From contig CAZLQD010000053.1 of assembly GCA_964561605.1 (NCBI GenBank), positions 1 to 64,000 of the forward strand: a stretch of DNA of 64,000 bases. Reading direction: 5' to 3'. The notes under the pieces are model-generated. The model worked only from the letters and a program-made list of their open reading frames with translations. It searched no databases and was not told the DNA's origin. Shown here piece after piece: positions 1 through 8,187 of this stretch. The DNA comes from JALUZX01 sp964561605 (lineage in GTDB: Bacteria; Planctomycetota; UBA1135; JALUZX01). Position 1 is the stretch's first letter, and each line of letters begins with the position of its first letter. The translations under genes and the position numbers were made by a program.

Positions 1-111
1 TGTCGATCCTGGCCCTTGCAGGTCAACTACGCCCTCTTTTCTGGAATTAGGTTCCCCCAAAGGGGTGTCCACGAAAGTAGGGACCAACCCACTTTTAGGG
101 TCCTTGGGTGG

Positions 112-324
112 TTATTCCCTGGTGTTGGAGGTAATCGTGTATGTGTATCCATACCTCCAACCTTTCCCTCCTTTTCCTCCCTTGTAACCGGGCTTGGATA
201 GCATCTGCCTTTCCCATTCCCTGGCCTCTTTTTCTGTCAGGAATTTCCTCTGCTTCCAATCGGAAGGGTTTCCATGTTCCGCTTTTCTTTGGTTGGGATG
301 ATCTGTAAGACCAACGTACTTCAT
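112..324 (-). CDS. small GIY-YIG-like protein, 70 aa
   Basis: Short protein opening MKYVGLTDHPNQRKAEHG and closing with a Gly/Lys/Tyr-rich segment (GWRYGYTYTIT). The YVGLT start followed by R and EH about ten residues later resembles the first strand and helix of GIY-YIG nuclease folds, but the chain is too short for a full catalytic domain. ATG is preceded by GGAGGAATAAA, an excellent ribosome binding site, which argues that this small frame is real. It lies in AT-richer DNA than the rest of the window, beyond the 3' end of tmRNA, a common integration site. A transferred or mobile origin is inferred. Function is unknown. Confidence 0.6.
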   Translation of the reverse strand: MKYVGLTDHPNQRKAEHGNPSDWKQRKFLTEKEAREWERQMLSKPGYKGGKGGKGWRYGYTYTITSNTRE

Positions 325-715
325 TTTATTCCTCCCTTTTTTGGAGAACCTCCATAATCCTTCCCCTACCTAGCAGCTCAGGGGGTTTCTGTTCTTATTC
401 CTTGTTTCCAAGCCTAAGAATTAACATAATTTCTGCAAAGAGTGTACCAAAAGGAGCTTATCCGGAAAGAATGGGGATGTCCTTGAATCACCCGCCAAAA
501 TGGCAGCTCGGCTTTTTTTGAGGGAGGGTGGGACTGCCAGATTGGCGGTGGCAATGAAGAGACCAGGGCTAGGCCCACCTTTTTGGGCTCCAGGGTGGGC
601 AGCAAGACCCAGCTTGGCCCAAAGTTCCCCTCAGGGGAACGCCCAGGCTCCATACGAAGGGTGGGGGCCTTCTTGACTCCCGGGAGGATGTCGAATCGGT
701 CGGAGCCCTTGTATC
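325..715. other. intergenic stretch with no supported gene
   Basis: About 390 bases between the small GIY-YIG-like gene and the tmRNA 3' end. It is less GC-rich around 340-480 than the neighbouring genes. Frames crossing it lack a ribosome binding site and recognisable motifs. I looked for a direct repeat of the tmRNA 3' end that would mark an attachment site and did not see one. It probably holds the small gene's promoter, but no convincing -35/-10 pair was found. Confidence 0.5.
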
Positions 716-1074
716 TGGTGGAGGCGGGGGGAATCGAACCCCCGTCCCGGGTCGCTCCGGACCTGGCTTCTACGTGCGTAGTCTGTCGGATTGGGTCTCG
801 CCTTCCCCGGTCCCGGCAGACAAAGGCCGGGGAAAGCCAGCCCGGGTGCAATCTCGTTCCCCGCCCCCCGGGCGGAAGCAGGGAACCAGTCCGCTAACAG
901 CGTCCGTCGCCCCCCGCGGACGAAGGGGCGGGGACGGGTCGCCTGTCTTTAGGCGGCCAGTGCCATGTCAGCGTTGGCACGTAACGTTTTCCCCAGGTGT
1001 TTTAAGAGGCCTCCTGGGAACCTCTGCACGCCACCAGGACCAGTACCACGCCCGGTCGAGACCATTTCGCCCCC
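716..1074 (-). ncRNA. ssrA: transfer-messenger RNA (tmRNA)
   Basis: tmRNA rescues stalled ribosomes together with SmpB, adding a degradation tag. On the minus strand the RNA begins GGGGGCGAAATGGTCTCGAC and ends GGTTCGATTCCCCCCGCCTC followed by ACCA. The ends pair as a 7-bp tRNA-like acceptor stem (GGGGGCG with CGCCTCC, one G-U), next to a TpsiC arm with GGTTCGATTCC. The tag frame (952-978) encodes ANADMALAA and stops at TAA (949-951), ending in the usual ALAA proteolysis signal. Length is about 359 nt, normal for one-piece tmRNA. CCA is encoded. The smpB gene lies immediately upstream on the same strand, so the two may be co-transcribed. Confidence 0.95.
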
Positions 1075-1140
1075 ATCCGGGATCCTTTCCCTGGCTTTCG
1101 GGAATTCTACGGCCAAGGCGGGAAAGGGGTTGGATCCTGC

Positions 1141-1638
1141 TCACCCCAGGCCTCTCCGGCCCAGGGCCCGCCGGATCTCGCGGGCTGCGTCCTTCTTCTT
1201 CATCTCCTCCCGTTTGTCAAAGAGCTTCTTCCCCCGGCAAAGGCCCATTTCGACTTTGGCCAGGCCTTTCTTGAAGTATATGGCCAAGGGGACCAAGGTG
1301 AACCCCCTTTCCTTCACTTTCCCTTCCAGCTTGCGGATCTCACTCTTGTGGACCAGGAGTTTCCTCTTCCGCTTGGGCTCGTGGCCTGCATAGCCCCGCC
1401 GCTCGTACTCCGAGATGTGGGCCCCCACGAGCCAGAGCTCACCCCCCTGGATCCGCCCATAGGCCTCGTCCAGGTTGACCAGCCCCTCCCTCAGGGCCTT
1501 CACCTCCGTACCCAAGAGCACGATCCCCGCTTCGAACCTCTCCAGGATCTCGAAGTTGTGGAAGGCCTTCTTGTTCTTCTTGACGAGCTTGATTCCCTCC
1601 TCCCGGGGAGGGGCGCCACCTTTCTTCTTCTTGGCCAT
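1141..1638 (-). CDS. smpB: SsrA-binding protein SmpB
   Basis: SmpB binds the tRNA-like end of tmRNA and delivers it to stalled ribosomes. The 165-residue product has the family core: NKKAFHNFEILERFEAGIVL, GTEVKALREG, the AYGRI segment, HISEYERRG, and the C-terminal KRGKKLFDKRE-type basic region (here CRGKKLFDKREEMKKKDAAR), which forms a helix in the mRNA path. Length and basic N- and C-termini are typical. ATG at 1638 begins MAKKKKGG. The gene sits 66 bases upstream of ssrA on the same strand, the classic pairing of the two trans-translation partners. Confidence 0.97.
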   Translation of the reverse strand: MAKKKKGGAPPREEGIKLVKKNKKAFHNFEILERFEAGIVLLGTEVKALREGLVNLDEAYGRIQGGELWLVGAHISEYERRGYAGHEPKRKRKLLVHKSEIRKLEGKVKERGFTLVPLAIYFKKGLAKVEMGLCRGKKLFDKREEMKKKDAAREIRRALGRRGLG

Positions 1639-1713
1639 GGGCTCTCTTTCCTGGCGTTCCGGCGGGTCCCCCCGGCCTGGGAAATTCGGGGGATTTCCTC
1701 CAACCCTCCCCTC

Positions 1714-1741
1714 TTGCCCCGCCCCATTCCTCCGCTATAAT
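1714..1741 (+). promoter_or_regulatory. promoter of tRNA-Leu
   Basis: TTGCCC (1714-1719), 16 nt, then a perfect TATAAT (1736-1741). Transcription would start near 1748, about 12 nt before the mature tRNA. The same -35 form and spacing recur at rpoZ and thrB. Confidence 0.75.
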
Positions 1742-1759
1742 CCCCCCCCAGTCAAGGGC

Positions 1760-1847
1760 GCCGAAGTGGCGGAATTGGCAGACGCGCTAGATTCAGGGTC
1801 TAGTCTCCGTTTAGGGGGTGGGGGTTCGAATCCCCCCTTCGGCACCA
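1760..1847 (+). tRNA. tRNA-Leu (CAG)
   Basis: Class II tRNA of 88 nt with encoded CCA. The acceptor stem GCCGAAG pairs with CTTCGGC. The anticodon stem CTAGA/TCTAG encloses the loop TTCAGGG, giving anticodon CAG, which reads CUG, a heavily used Leu codon in these genes. A long variable arm and the GGTTCGAATCC T-arm follow. A strong promoter lies directly upstream. Confidence 0.95.
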
Positions 1848-1993
1848 GACTTCTTCTTGTTCCTTCGGGCCCCGCCAGGGCCCGATTCTTTCTACCGGGC
1901 CTTTCCCCCCCGGGAGAAGCTGCATAAAATCTCTCTCCCCCTGGCTGGTCGGGTTTTTCCCAGGAACCATTTTTTCTTTCGGGGAGAGAGTCC

Positions 1994-3376
1994 ATGAAAG
2001 CTTCCCTTCCGGCCCTCCTTGCGGCCTTCCCTGTGTTCCTCCTTTCCACCCTGGCGGCCCAGGTGCAGTGGGCCCCCTACTCCCCCACCAGGATCCCCCC
2101 ACCCCTCTCGGACTACGCCTTCACCACCATGCCCGGCGGGAGGGCCCTTCTCTTCGGGGGGCTCAACTCCTCGGGCCGGCTCCAGAACGATACCTGGCTC
2201 TTCGACGGCACCACGTGGAACCTGGTGAAGACGAAGAACTCCCCCCCCAGGATGGAAGGGTCGGCCATGGCCTACGACCTGATCCGCCGCCGGGCCGTTC
2301 TCTTCTCCGGCTGGGACGGGGGCAAGTATGTCCAGGAGACCTGGGAGTTCGACGGGAAGGACTGGATCAAGATGTCCCCATCCAAGCAGCCTCCTCCCAG
2401 GGACTGGGCGGCCATGGCCTTCGACGTCCACACCAAGAGGGTCATCCTCTTCGGCGGCCACGACTGGCACAGGATCGTCAACAAGCAAGGCCCCTACGGG
2501 GACACCTGGGCCTGGGACGGCAAGAACTGGACCCAGCTCTCCCCCCAGACCGTACCCGCCCCCAGGCAGGCCCACAAAATGGTGGTGGACCCCAAGAGCG
2601 GCCTCATCTTCATGCTGGGCGGCAAGCAGGAGATGTGGATGTGGGTGGTCAAGGACTGGAAGCAGCTCAGCCCCAAGAACCTTCCTCCTTCCACCTGGTC
2701 CCCCCTTGTGGGATATGACGAACTCCGGGGAAGGATCGTCTTCTACGGCGGCTCCGCCAGCGGCAAGTTCTCCGACGAGACCTGGGAATGGGACGGCAAC
2801 GACTGGGTGAAACGCCTCTCCCAGGGAGGCCCCAAGGTGGCCTACGCCGCCCTCTACTACGTTCCGGGCCTGAAGAAAGTGGCCGTCTTCGGAGGAGGGG
2901 CCGGGGGAATCAAGAAGAACCCGACCAATCAGTCCATGTCCTACGGCACCACACGGCCCGGGTCCTACTCCACCTATGGGAAAGGATGCTCCGGCTCCGG
3001 AGGGACTCCCTCCCTGGACGGGACTCCTCCCTGGATCGGCGAGGCCTACAAGGTGGACCTCTTCCACCTTCCGTCTTCCGGGGCGGCTATCCTCTTCACG
3101 GGGTTCTCCAAGACCCGGACCCGGGCTGGAGGGATACCCCTTCCCTTCGACCTCTCCGGCCTGGGGGCCCCGGGCTGCAAGGTCCTTGCCGATCCTTTCC
3201 TGGGTCAGGTCCTCACGATCTCCCAGGGTATGGCCCAGGGTTCGGTTCCCCTCCCGGCGAACCCGGCCATCCTGGGACTCTCCATCTTCAACCAGGGCTT
3301 CGTCGTGGACCCCAAGGCCAACAACCTGGGCTTGACAACCACCAACGGCGGCGAAGGCAAGATCGGCGCCAAGTAG
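1994..3376 (+). CDS. secreted kelch-repeat protein, 460 aa
   Basis: Exported protein of unknown function. Residues 1-22 form a signal peptide (MKASLPALLAAFPVFLLSTLAA). About six kelch-type units follow, each with a hydrophobic strand, GG or SG, then a TW-[EAL]-[WF]-D-G-x-x-W ending (NDTWLFDGTTW, QETWEFDGKDW, GDTWAWDGKNW, DETWEWDGNDW), consistent with one six-bladed propeller. The last ~75 residues form a separate module with GAPGC and a Pro-Ala-Asn-Pro-x-x-x-Gly segment; a similar segment occurs near the N-terminus of the second kelch protein at 8188. ATG follows GGGGAGAGAGTCC. Binding partner or substrate cannot be read from sequence. A long hairpin follows the gene. Confidence 0.85.
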   Translation: MKASLPALLAAFPVFLLSTLAAQVQWAPYSPTRIPPPLSDYAFTTMPGGRALLFGGLNSSGRLQNDTWLFDGTTWNLVKTKNSPPRMEGSAMAYDLIRRRAVLFSGWDGGKYVQETWEFDGKDWIKMSPSKQPPPRDWAAMAFDVHTKRVILFGGHDWHRIVNKQGPYGDTWAWDGKNWTQLSPQTVPAPRQAHKMVVDPKSGLIFMLGGKQEMWMWVVKDWKQLSPKNLPPSTWSPLVGYDELRGRIVFYGGSASGKFSDETWEWDGNDWVKRLSQGGPKVAYAALYYVPGLKKVAVFGGGAGGIKKNPTNQSMSYGTTRPGSYSTYGKGCSGSGGTPSLDGTPPWIGEAYKVDLFHLPSSGAAILFTGFSKTRTRAGGIPLPFDLSGLGAPGCKVLADPFLGQVLTISQGMAQGSVPLPANPAILGLSIFNQGFVVDPKANNLGLTTTNGGEGKIGAK

Positions 3377-3422
3377 GCAGGCTCCCCCCCCGGGGACCCG
3401 AGGCGGCCTCCGCCTTGCACTC

Positions 3423-3461
3423 CCATCCCCCTTCCCCCAAAGAAAGGGGGGAGGGGGATGG
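3423..3461. terminator. long C/G-tract hairpin after the kelch gene
   Basis: A 16-bp stem (3423-3438 with 3446-3461, one G-U pair) encloses the loop AAAGAAA. The arms are mainly C5 and G5 tracts. No T-run follows, so it may be a factor-dependent terminator or an RNA 3'-end protector rather than a standard intrinsic terminator. It ends only 24 bases before the ZIP transporter start, so it could also influence that gene. Confidence 0.5.
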
Positions 3462-3485
3462 CTGGGAGCCCAGTGAATCCGGTCC

Positions 3486-4295
3486 ATGGAATTCTTCCGC
3501 CACCTCTCCCCAACGGTCCAGGCCTTCCTGGCCACACTCTTCACCTGGGGCCTCACGGCCGCCGGGGCGGCCACGGTCTTCTTCACACGGGGGGTGAGCC
3601 GGAAACTCCTGGACGCCATGCTGGGCTTCGCCGCCGGCGTCATGATCGCCGCCAGCTACTGGTCTCTCCTGGCCCCGGCCATCGAGATGTCGGGAGACCA
3701 CCCTATCGGCTCCTGGTTTCCTCCCGCCCTGGGTTTCCTCCTGGGAGGGGTCTTCCTCCGCCTCCTGGACCGGTTCCTCCCCCATCTCCACCTGAACGCC
3801 CCCATGGAGGAGGCCGAAGGCATCAAGACCCAGTGGGAGAGAAGCGTTCTTCTGGTCCTCGCCATCACCCTCCACAACATCCCCGAAGGGCTCGCCGTGG
3901 GAGTGGCCTTCGGCGGAGCCGCGGCTGGACTCCCTTCGGCGAGCCTGGCCGGCGCCGTTGCCCTAGCCCTGGGCATCGGGATCCAGAACTTCCCCGAAGG
4001 GATGGCCGTCTCCATGCCCCTGCGGCGGGAGGGTCTGGGCCGCTGGAAGAGTTTCTGGTACGGCCAGCTCTCGGGAGCCGTGGAGCCTCTGGCTGGAGTG
4101 GCCGGCGCCGCGGCGGTCCTCCTGGCCCGGCCCCTCCTACCCTACGCCCTCGCCTTCGCTGCAGGGGCCATGATCTTCGTGGTCATCGAGGAGTTGATCC
4201 CCGAGTCCCAGGCGGGAGGGAACGGCGACCTGGCCACCATGGGTGCCATGGTCGGGTTCGCGGTGATGATGGTCCTCGACGTGGCCCTGGGTTGA
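3486..4295 (+). CDS. ZIP-family divalent metal transporter
   Basis: Inner-membrane permease of the ZIP (ZRT/IRT, ZupT-like) family, importing zinc or other divalent metals. The 269 residues hold about eight hydrophobic segments. The family metal-site helices carry HNIPEG (about residue 127) in TM4 and QNFPEG in TM5; the second replaces the usual His with Gln. EELIPE occurs in TM7. A short charged loop between TM3 and TM4 contains HLHLNAPMEE, the expected His-containing metal loop. ATG at 3486 has only a weak ribosome binding site. Substrate is not determinable; ZupT-type broad specificity is likely. Confidence 0.9.
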   Translation: MEFFRHLSPTVQAFLATLFTWGLTAAGAATVFFTRGVSRKLLDAMLGFAAGVMIAASYWSLLAPAIEMSGDHPIGSWFPPALGFLLGGVFLRLLDRFLPHLHLNAPMEEAEGIKTQWERSVLLVLAITLHNIPEGLAVGVAFGGAAAGLPSASLAGAVALALGIGIQNFPEGMAVSMPLRREGLGRWKSFWYGQLSGAVEPLAGVAGAAAVLLARPLLPYALAFAAGAMIFVVIEELIPESQAGGNGDLATMGAMVGFAVMMVLDVALG

Positions 4296-4361
4296 ACCCT
4301 ACCCCGGACCTTTCGAAAAAGGACCGCCCCTTCCTGGGTTTCGGAGCAGGCCCTCTCCCGC

Positions 4362-7300
4362 CTAGGGGGCCCGCTTCACGTAGAGAAGCCGGCCCTTGTG
4401 GGCCGGAAGGGGAATCGGGTCGTCCGGGTCGAAGACCGCCTCGGGCTGGAAACTGTGGATCGCCGGGGCGTAGAGGACGGCCCCGGCCCTCTCCAGGCCC
4501 AGGGCCTTCCAGTCCAGCAGCAACCGGGTCTTCACCTCTTTCCGGGACCAGTTCCCCAGGGCCAAAAGGACCCTCCCCCCCTTCCTGATGTAGGCCGTGG
4601 CCTTCACATCTCCATTCTCGGCCCTCACGGGGCAGTCCTTCTCCCACCACCCGACCATCCGGGCCTCCCCGATCCCGAATTCGTCCCAGACCTTCCAGAT
4701 GGCCCTGTTGTCGGCCCCGCCGGTCCAGGGACTCCGGGCCGTCATTCCGAAGACCATTCCCAGCCAGCGGTTTCCCCCGCCGCGGAGCATGTCTCCCATG
4801 AGCCCGAAAGGGATCCCGGAACACCGGACGAGCCACTGGTCCGGGGACATCCGGTCGTAATGAAAACCCTCCCCGAACCAGAGCTTGTCCAGGTAGGGGA
4901 AGAATTCGGTGTATTGCACGGCGGGGCCCTTGGAAAAGGCGGTGTTGGAGTGAAGGTCGATGAGGCAGCCCGGCCGGAGACGGGCCATCACCCGCCGGAT
5001 CCGCTTGAGGATCCTCCTGTCGTAACTCACGTCGTCCAGGTAGAGCCCGTCGATCTCCACGTTCTTCAGGAGCCAGGCGATGCTCTCCACGTAATAGTTG
5101 TACCAGCGGGACTCCCCTGTGAGACCGAGGGAGGCGCAGACCGTTCCGTCCTCGAAATGGTGGTACCACCTCGGCAGGTAGTTCTCCACCAGGTGTTCCC
5201 TGAGCCAGGGATAGCCTCCGCCCCGCCCCCGGGCGAAGATCTCCCCTCCCAGGCTCCGGAGGGCCCAGATCTCGGTTACGTGGTTGGTCAGTTCCCGGAG
5301 GGTGTAATAGATCTTCACCTTCACCCCCCTTCGATGCCATTTCTCTATATAGGCGCGCAGCCTCTCCAGGGCGGCGGGAACGAAGGGATAGTTGATGAAG
5401 GGGTTCAATGGAGTCCCGTGGTGGACGTTGATCACCCGGACACCGGCCCGGATGTCCGCCTCGGCGGGATGGATCCCGTGGAAGTACCGGTCCCGGAACT
5501 GGGCCCGTGTGTCCAGGGGCTTCACAGGGGTCACGATCAGGGCGAACTCGAATTCCAGGGGCCTTCCCGCCCGGACCTTCCTGGGGCCGGTGTAGACCGT
5601 GGCCGTGACGGCATCTCCCTTTCGCCGGATACGGAATCCTCCCCGGCCCCGGTTGTCCCAGGAAGGAGGCGGAGGGGGGCGGAACCGGACCAGGAGGGGA
5701 CCGTGGTAGGAGGAGCCCCGGAGTTCGCAATGGAGCCCGGCCCGAGGCCCGCCGATCCAGAAACTGTCATGAGGCCCCTGCCACTTCCAATCGTGACGCA
5801 CAGGCGTGAATCCTCCAGGGAGCCCCATGCCCATGGCGTACCGGGCGGATTCCGGTCGGAAGGGAATCTCCAGCCGGGCGTCCTTCCATTCCAGGTCCTT
5901 CGAGGGAAGGAGGGTGATCCGGAAAGAGAGATGCCCGTCGAATTCCATCTCCCCCCGGCAGACCAGGGTGAACCCGTGCCCCTTCCCCCGGACTTCCCAG
6001 CGGGTGATTCCTCCGGCCTCCCCTTCTTCCCGGCGGTTCTCCTTCCCCGATGGAAGGAAACGAAGGGGGCCGTAATCCAGGCCGGCCGGTCCTTCCCGGG
6101 TTTCCAGTACGAACCTCAGGGGCGAAGCCAGGACTTCTCCGCCGAAGCTCTCGATACCCTCAGGGAGGCCGCCGGCGCCGATATGGACCCGGCGGCCCAG
6201 GCAGGAGATCGTCCTACCCCGGCGTTCCAGGGGTGGAAAGGGAGGAATCGGATCCTCCGAGATCCCGAGGGTGGAATTCAGCCAGCGCAACCGGGAGTGG
6301 CGCCAGGTCTCCCCGTCACCCCGGTCTTCCAGGACCCGGTCCTCCACGAGGATCTCCAACCGGACCGGCTTGGAGGGGACGTTCTCTCCCCCCACCAGGA
6401 TCTCCCCCCGGTAGAGGCCGGGCCGGGTCTCCTTGGGGACGTCGAGGCCGAACCAGAGAGCCTGGACCCTTCCCTCGGGGACATCCACTCTCTTCCGGAA
6501 AGGCCTGCCCGAAACACCGATCCCCCCGAGGTTGAAGCAGGTGAAGTTCGTCGCCGGGATGACCTCCTTTCCGCAAAGGAGATCGCCGAACCGGACCCGG
6601 ACGTTCCGGACCGCCCTGCGGGCGGCGAAGAGGCCCACCTGGAAGGCGTAGTACTCGTTGCGGCAAGCCTTTCCCCGGAAAGTTCCGCGGCCGAGGGAGA
6701 GCCACCGTAGGGGCAGGTGCCGGGTCATGCGGATCGGGAAGCGCCGGCCCTCGGGAAAGAGGAGGAAGGGCTCCCCCGGGACCTTTTCCAGGAGAGCCTC
6801 CACCTCCCGGGGTGAGGCAGGGATCTCCATGGGATAGAAGCTGTCGAACCGGGTCCTGGCCTGGAAGGCGAGGAGCTCTCCTCTCTCCAGGTCGGGCCGC
6901 TTGGAGAGGTCTTCCCCCCTCTCCAGCTTGTTCCGGGAAACCCATTCCGGATCCGGATTGGGTTCCGGTGGGAGGTAATTCCTGTGGTAACCACCGAATC
7001 CCGGCTGGACGGTGAAGGGCATGTAATAGACGAAGTATTCTCCCGCCCCGGGAAGGGGCCCGAAGACCAGTTCGGCCTTCCACCGGTCCGCAGCCACCCG
7101 GAAGACATTGGGGATCTTCTTCCCCCGGGAGTCCGTTACGAGGATTCTCTTCTTCGATGGATCGTCCCTTCGCCGCCAGGGGAGGCTCACGAAGAGGGCG
7201 TCGGCCTTCCTCCCGGCCCGCACCACGGCCCGGTGCAGCCCCAGACCTTCGGGCCAGGGTTTCTCCGGAACAGAGTACGGCACTGCCGGGAGCCCCGGTT

Positions 7301-7373
7301 CCTGGAAGGACTCGCCTTGGACCCCGGCGGCGAGGAGAAGGGAAAAGGAGAGGGAGAGGAGGGTGCCCGTCAT
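4362..7373 (-). CDS. secreted glycoside-hydrolase-like protein, 1003 aa
   Basis: Large exported protein. ATG at 7373 gives a clean signal peptide (MTGTLLSLSFSLLLAAGVQG) and follows AGGCAGGAGTCGATCC; an upstream in-frame start would bury it. The N-terminal ~600 residues look like beta-sandwich domains. The C-terminal ~400 residues look like a TIM-barrel glycosidase: IYYTLRELTNH, a Trp/Tyr-rich loop, then EIDGLYLDDVSYDRR, whose LDD is a plausible catalytic acid strand, then LIDLHSN and LWFGEGF. From memory this matches the glycoside-hydrolase domain group DUF6067/DUF4091, common in planctomycetes; that family call is tentative. It probably attacks a polysaccharide outside the inner membrane. 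No sugar transporter or regulator lies beside it. Confidence 0.75.
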   Translation of the reverse strand: MTGTLLSLSFSLLLAAGVQGESFQEPGLPAVPYSVPEKPWPEGLGLHRAVVRAGRKADALFVSLPWRRRDDPSKKRILVTDSRGKKIPNVFRVAADRWKAELVFGPLPGAGEYFVYYMPFTVQPGFGGYHRNYLPPEPNPDPEWVSRNKLERGEDLSKRPDLERGELLAFQARTRFDSFYPMEIPASPREVEALLEKVPGEPFLLFPEGRRFPIRMTRHLPLRWLSLGRGTFRGKACRNEYYAFQVGLFAARRAVRNVRVRFGDLLCGKEVIPATNFTCFNLGGIGVSGRPFRKRVDVPEGRVQALWFGLDVPKETRPGLYRGEILVGGENVPSKPVRLEILVEDRVLEDRGDGETWRHSRLRWLNSTLGISEDPIPPFPPLERRGRTISCLGRRVHIGAGGLPEGIESFGGEVLASPLRFVLETREGPAGLDYGPLRFLPSGKENRREEGEAGGITRWEVRGKGHGFTLVCRGEMEFDGHLSFRITLLPSKDLEWKDARLEIPFRPESARYAMGMGLPGGFTPVRHDWKWQGPHDSFWIGGPRAGLHCELRGSSYHGPLLVRFRPPPPPSWDNRGRGGFRIRRKGDAVTATVYTGPRKVRAGRPLEFEFALIVTPVKPLDTRAQFRDRYFHGIHPAEADIRAGVRVINVHHGTPLNPFINYPFVPAALERLRAYIEKWHRRGVKVKIYYTLRELTNHVTEIWALRSLGGEIFARGRGGGYPWLREHLVENYLPRWYHHFEDGTVCASLGLTGESRWYNYYVESIAWLLKNVEIDGLYLDDVSYDRRILKRIRRVMARLRPGCLIDLHSNTAFSKGPAVQYTEFFPYLDKLWFGEGFHYDRMSPDQWLVRCSGIPFGLMGDMLRGGGNRWLGMVFGMTARSPWTGGADNRAIWKVWDEFGIGEARMVGWWEKDCPVRAENGDVKATAYIRKGGRVLLALGNWSRKEVKTRLLLDWKALGLERAGAVLYAPAIHSFQPEAVFDPDDPIPLPAHKGRLLYVKRAP

Positions 7374-7483
7374 GGATCGACTCCTGCCTGGTTGAAGCCC
7401 GTCGATCCTACCGGCCAGGGTCTTCTCCAGGACAGGGCTCATCCCGGACCGGGAGGGGGCCCTCCCCTTTCTCCCCCAATAGG

Positions 7484-8062
7484 TCAGCGGGGCGTTCCCA
7501 CAGGGGGACCTTCCTCGAGGAAGGAGGGCATCCCGGCTCCTTCCTTTCCGAGCAAGGGCTCCAGTTTCCGGAAGAGGGCCCGGCCGGCCTGGGCCACCCT
7601 CTCCCAGGTCTCGGGGGAAGAGCCCGCCCCGAGCTCCTTCAGGATCTCCAGGGTCTCCCTGGTGCCCTCCTCGAAGGCCTGGACCATGAGGCGGTGGGCC
7701 CTTCCGGCGCCCAGGGCGTTCCGGGCCGAACCGAAGATGAGGTTCAACTCCCGGAGCAGGGAGGTTGCCCAGGCTTCGGGGTTGTCCGGAAGGGGGAGGT
7801 CTGGCGGCTGGAACCCCGGAGGAGGGGTGGGATTCCCCACGAGGGTTCGGTAACGCTGGACCACGAGCTCTTTGAGAAGTTGCAGGGCCGCCCTTTCGGG
7901 GCTGGTGAGCTGGGCCGAATCCCTGGGGTTCCCGGCCCCCTTCTTCCGGTCCTCTTCCTGGACGTGCTGGGCTTTGCGGAGAGGTTCGTAGCCCTTTCCG
8001 TCTCCCCCGCCGTCCTCGCTTCGGTTCACCCCGGGGATCTGCATGTTCTCATTAAGGAACAT
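7484..8062 (-). CDS. hypothetical protein, 192 aa
   Basis: No firm family. The N-terminal third is charged and apparently disordered. Residues ~50-190 are helical with RYRTLVGN, a Pro-rich linker (NPTPPPGFQPPDLP), then helices ending in EEGTRETLEILKELGA. The last pattern resembles the C-terminus of DUF5610 proteins, a tentative match from memory. No signal peptide or membrane segment. The start could be ATG at 8062 or ATG at 8044 (MQIPGVN); neither has a good ribosome binding site. It is divergent from the kelch gene at 8188. Confidence 0.6.
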   Translation of the reverse strand: MFLNENMQIPGVNRSEDGGGDGKGYEPLRKAQHVQEEDRKKGAGNPRDSAQLTSPERAALQLLKELVVQRYRTLVGNPTPPPGFQPPDLPLPDNPEAWATSLLRELNLIFGSARNALGAGRAHRLMVQAFEEGTRETLEILKELGAGSSPETWERVAQAGRALFRKLEPLLGKEGAGMPSFLEEGPPVGTPR

Positions 8063-8187
8063 CCGGCCCGGGACTTGAGGGTTTTCTCCGGAAGACGGCG
8101 TCTTTCTTGGGTCCCATCGTCCCGATAAGATGAATTCTTCTTTTGGAAGTCACTCCCTTCCCCTGGACCCTTTTCGTGAGGCACGCC

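Noticed and set aside
716..760. Integration (att) repeat of the tmRNA 3' end within 1-700
   Set aside because: No second copy of the GGTTCGATTCC region with the acceptor end was found in the window.
414..897. Open frames across the tmRNA 3' half
   Set aside because: They cross a structured RNA gene, lack ribosome binding sites and show no family motifs.
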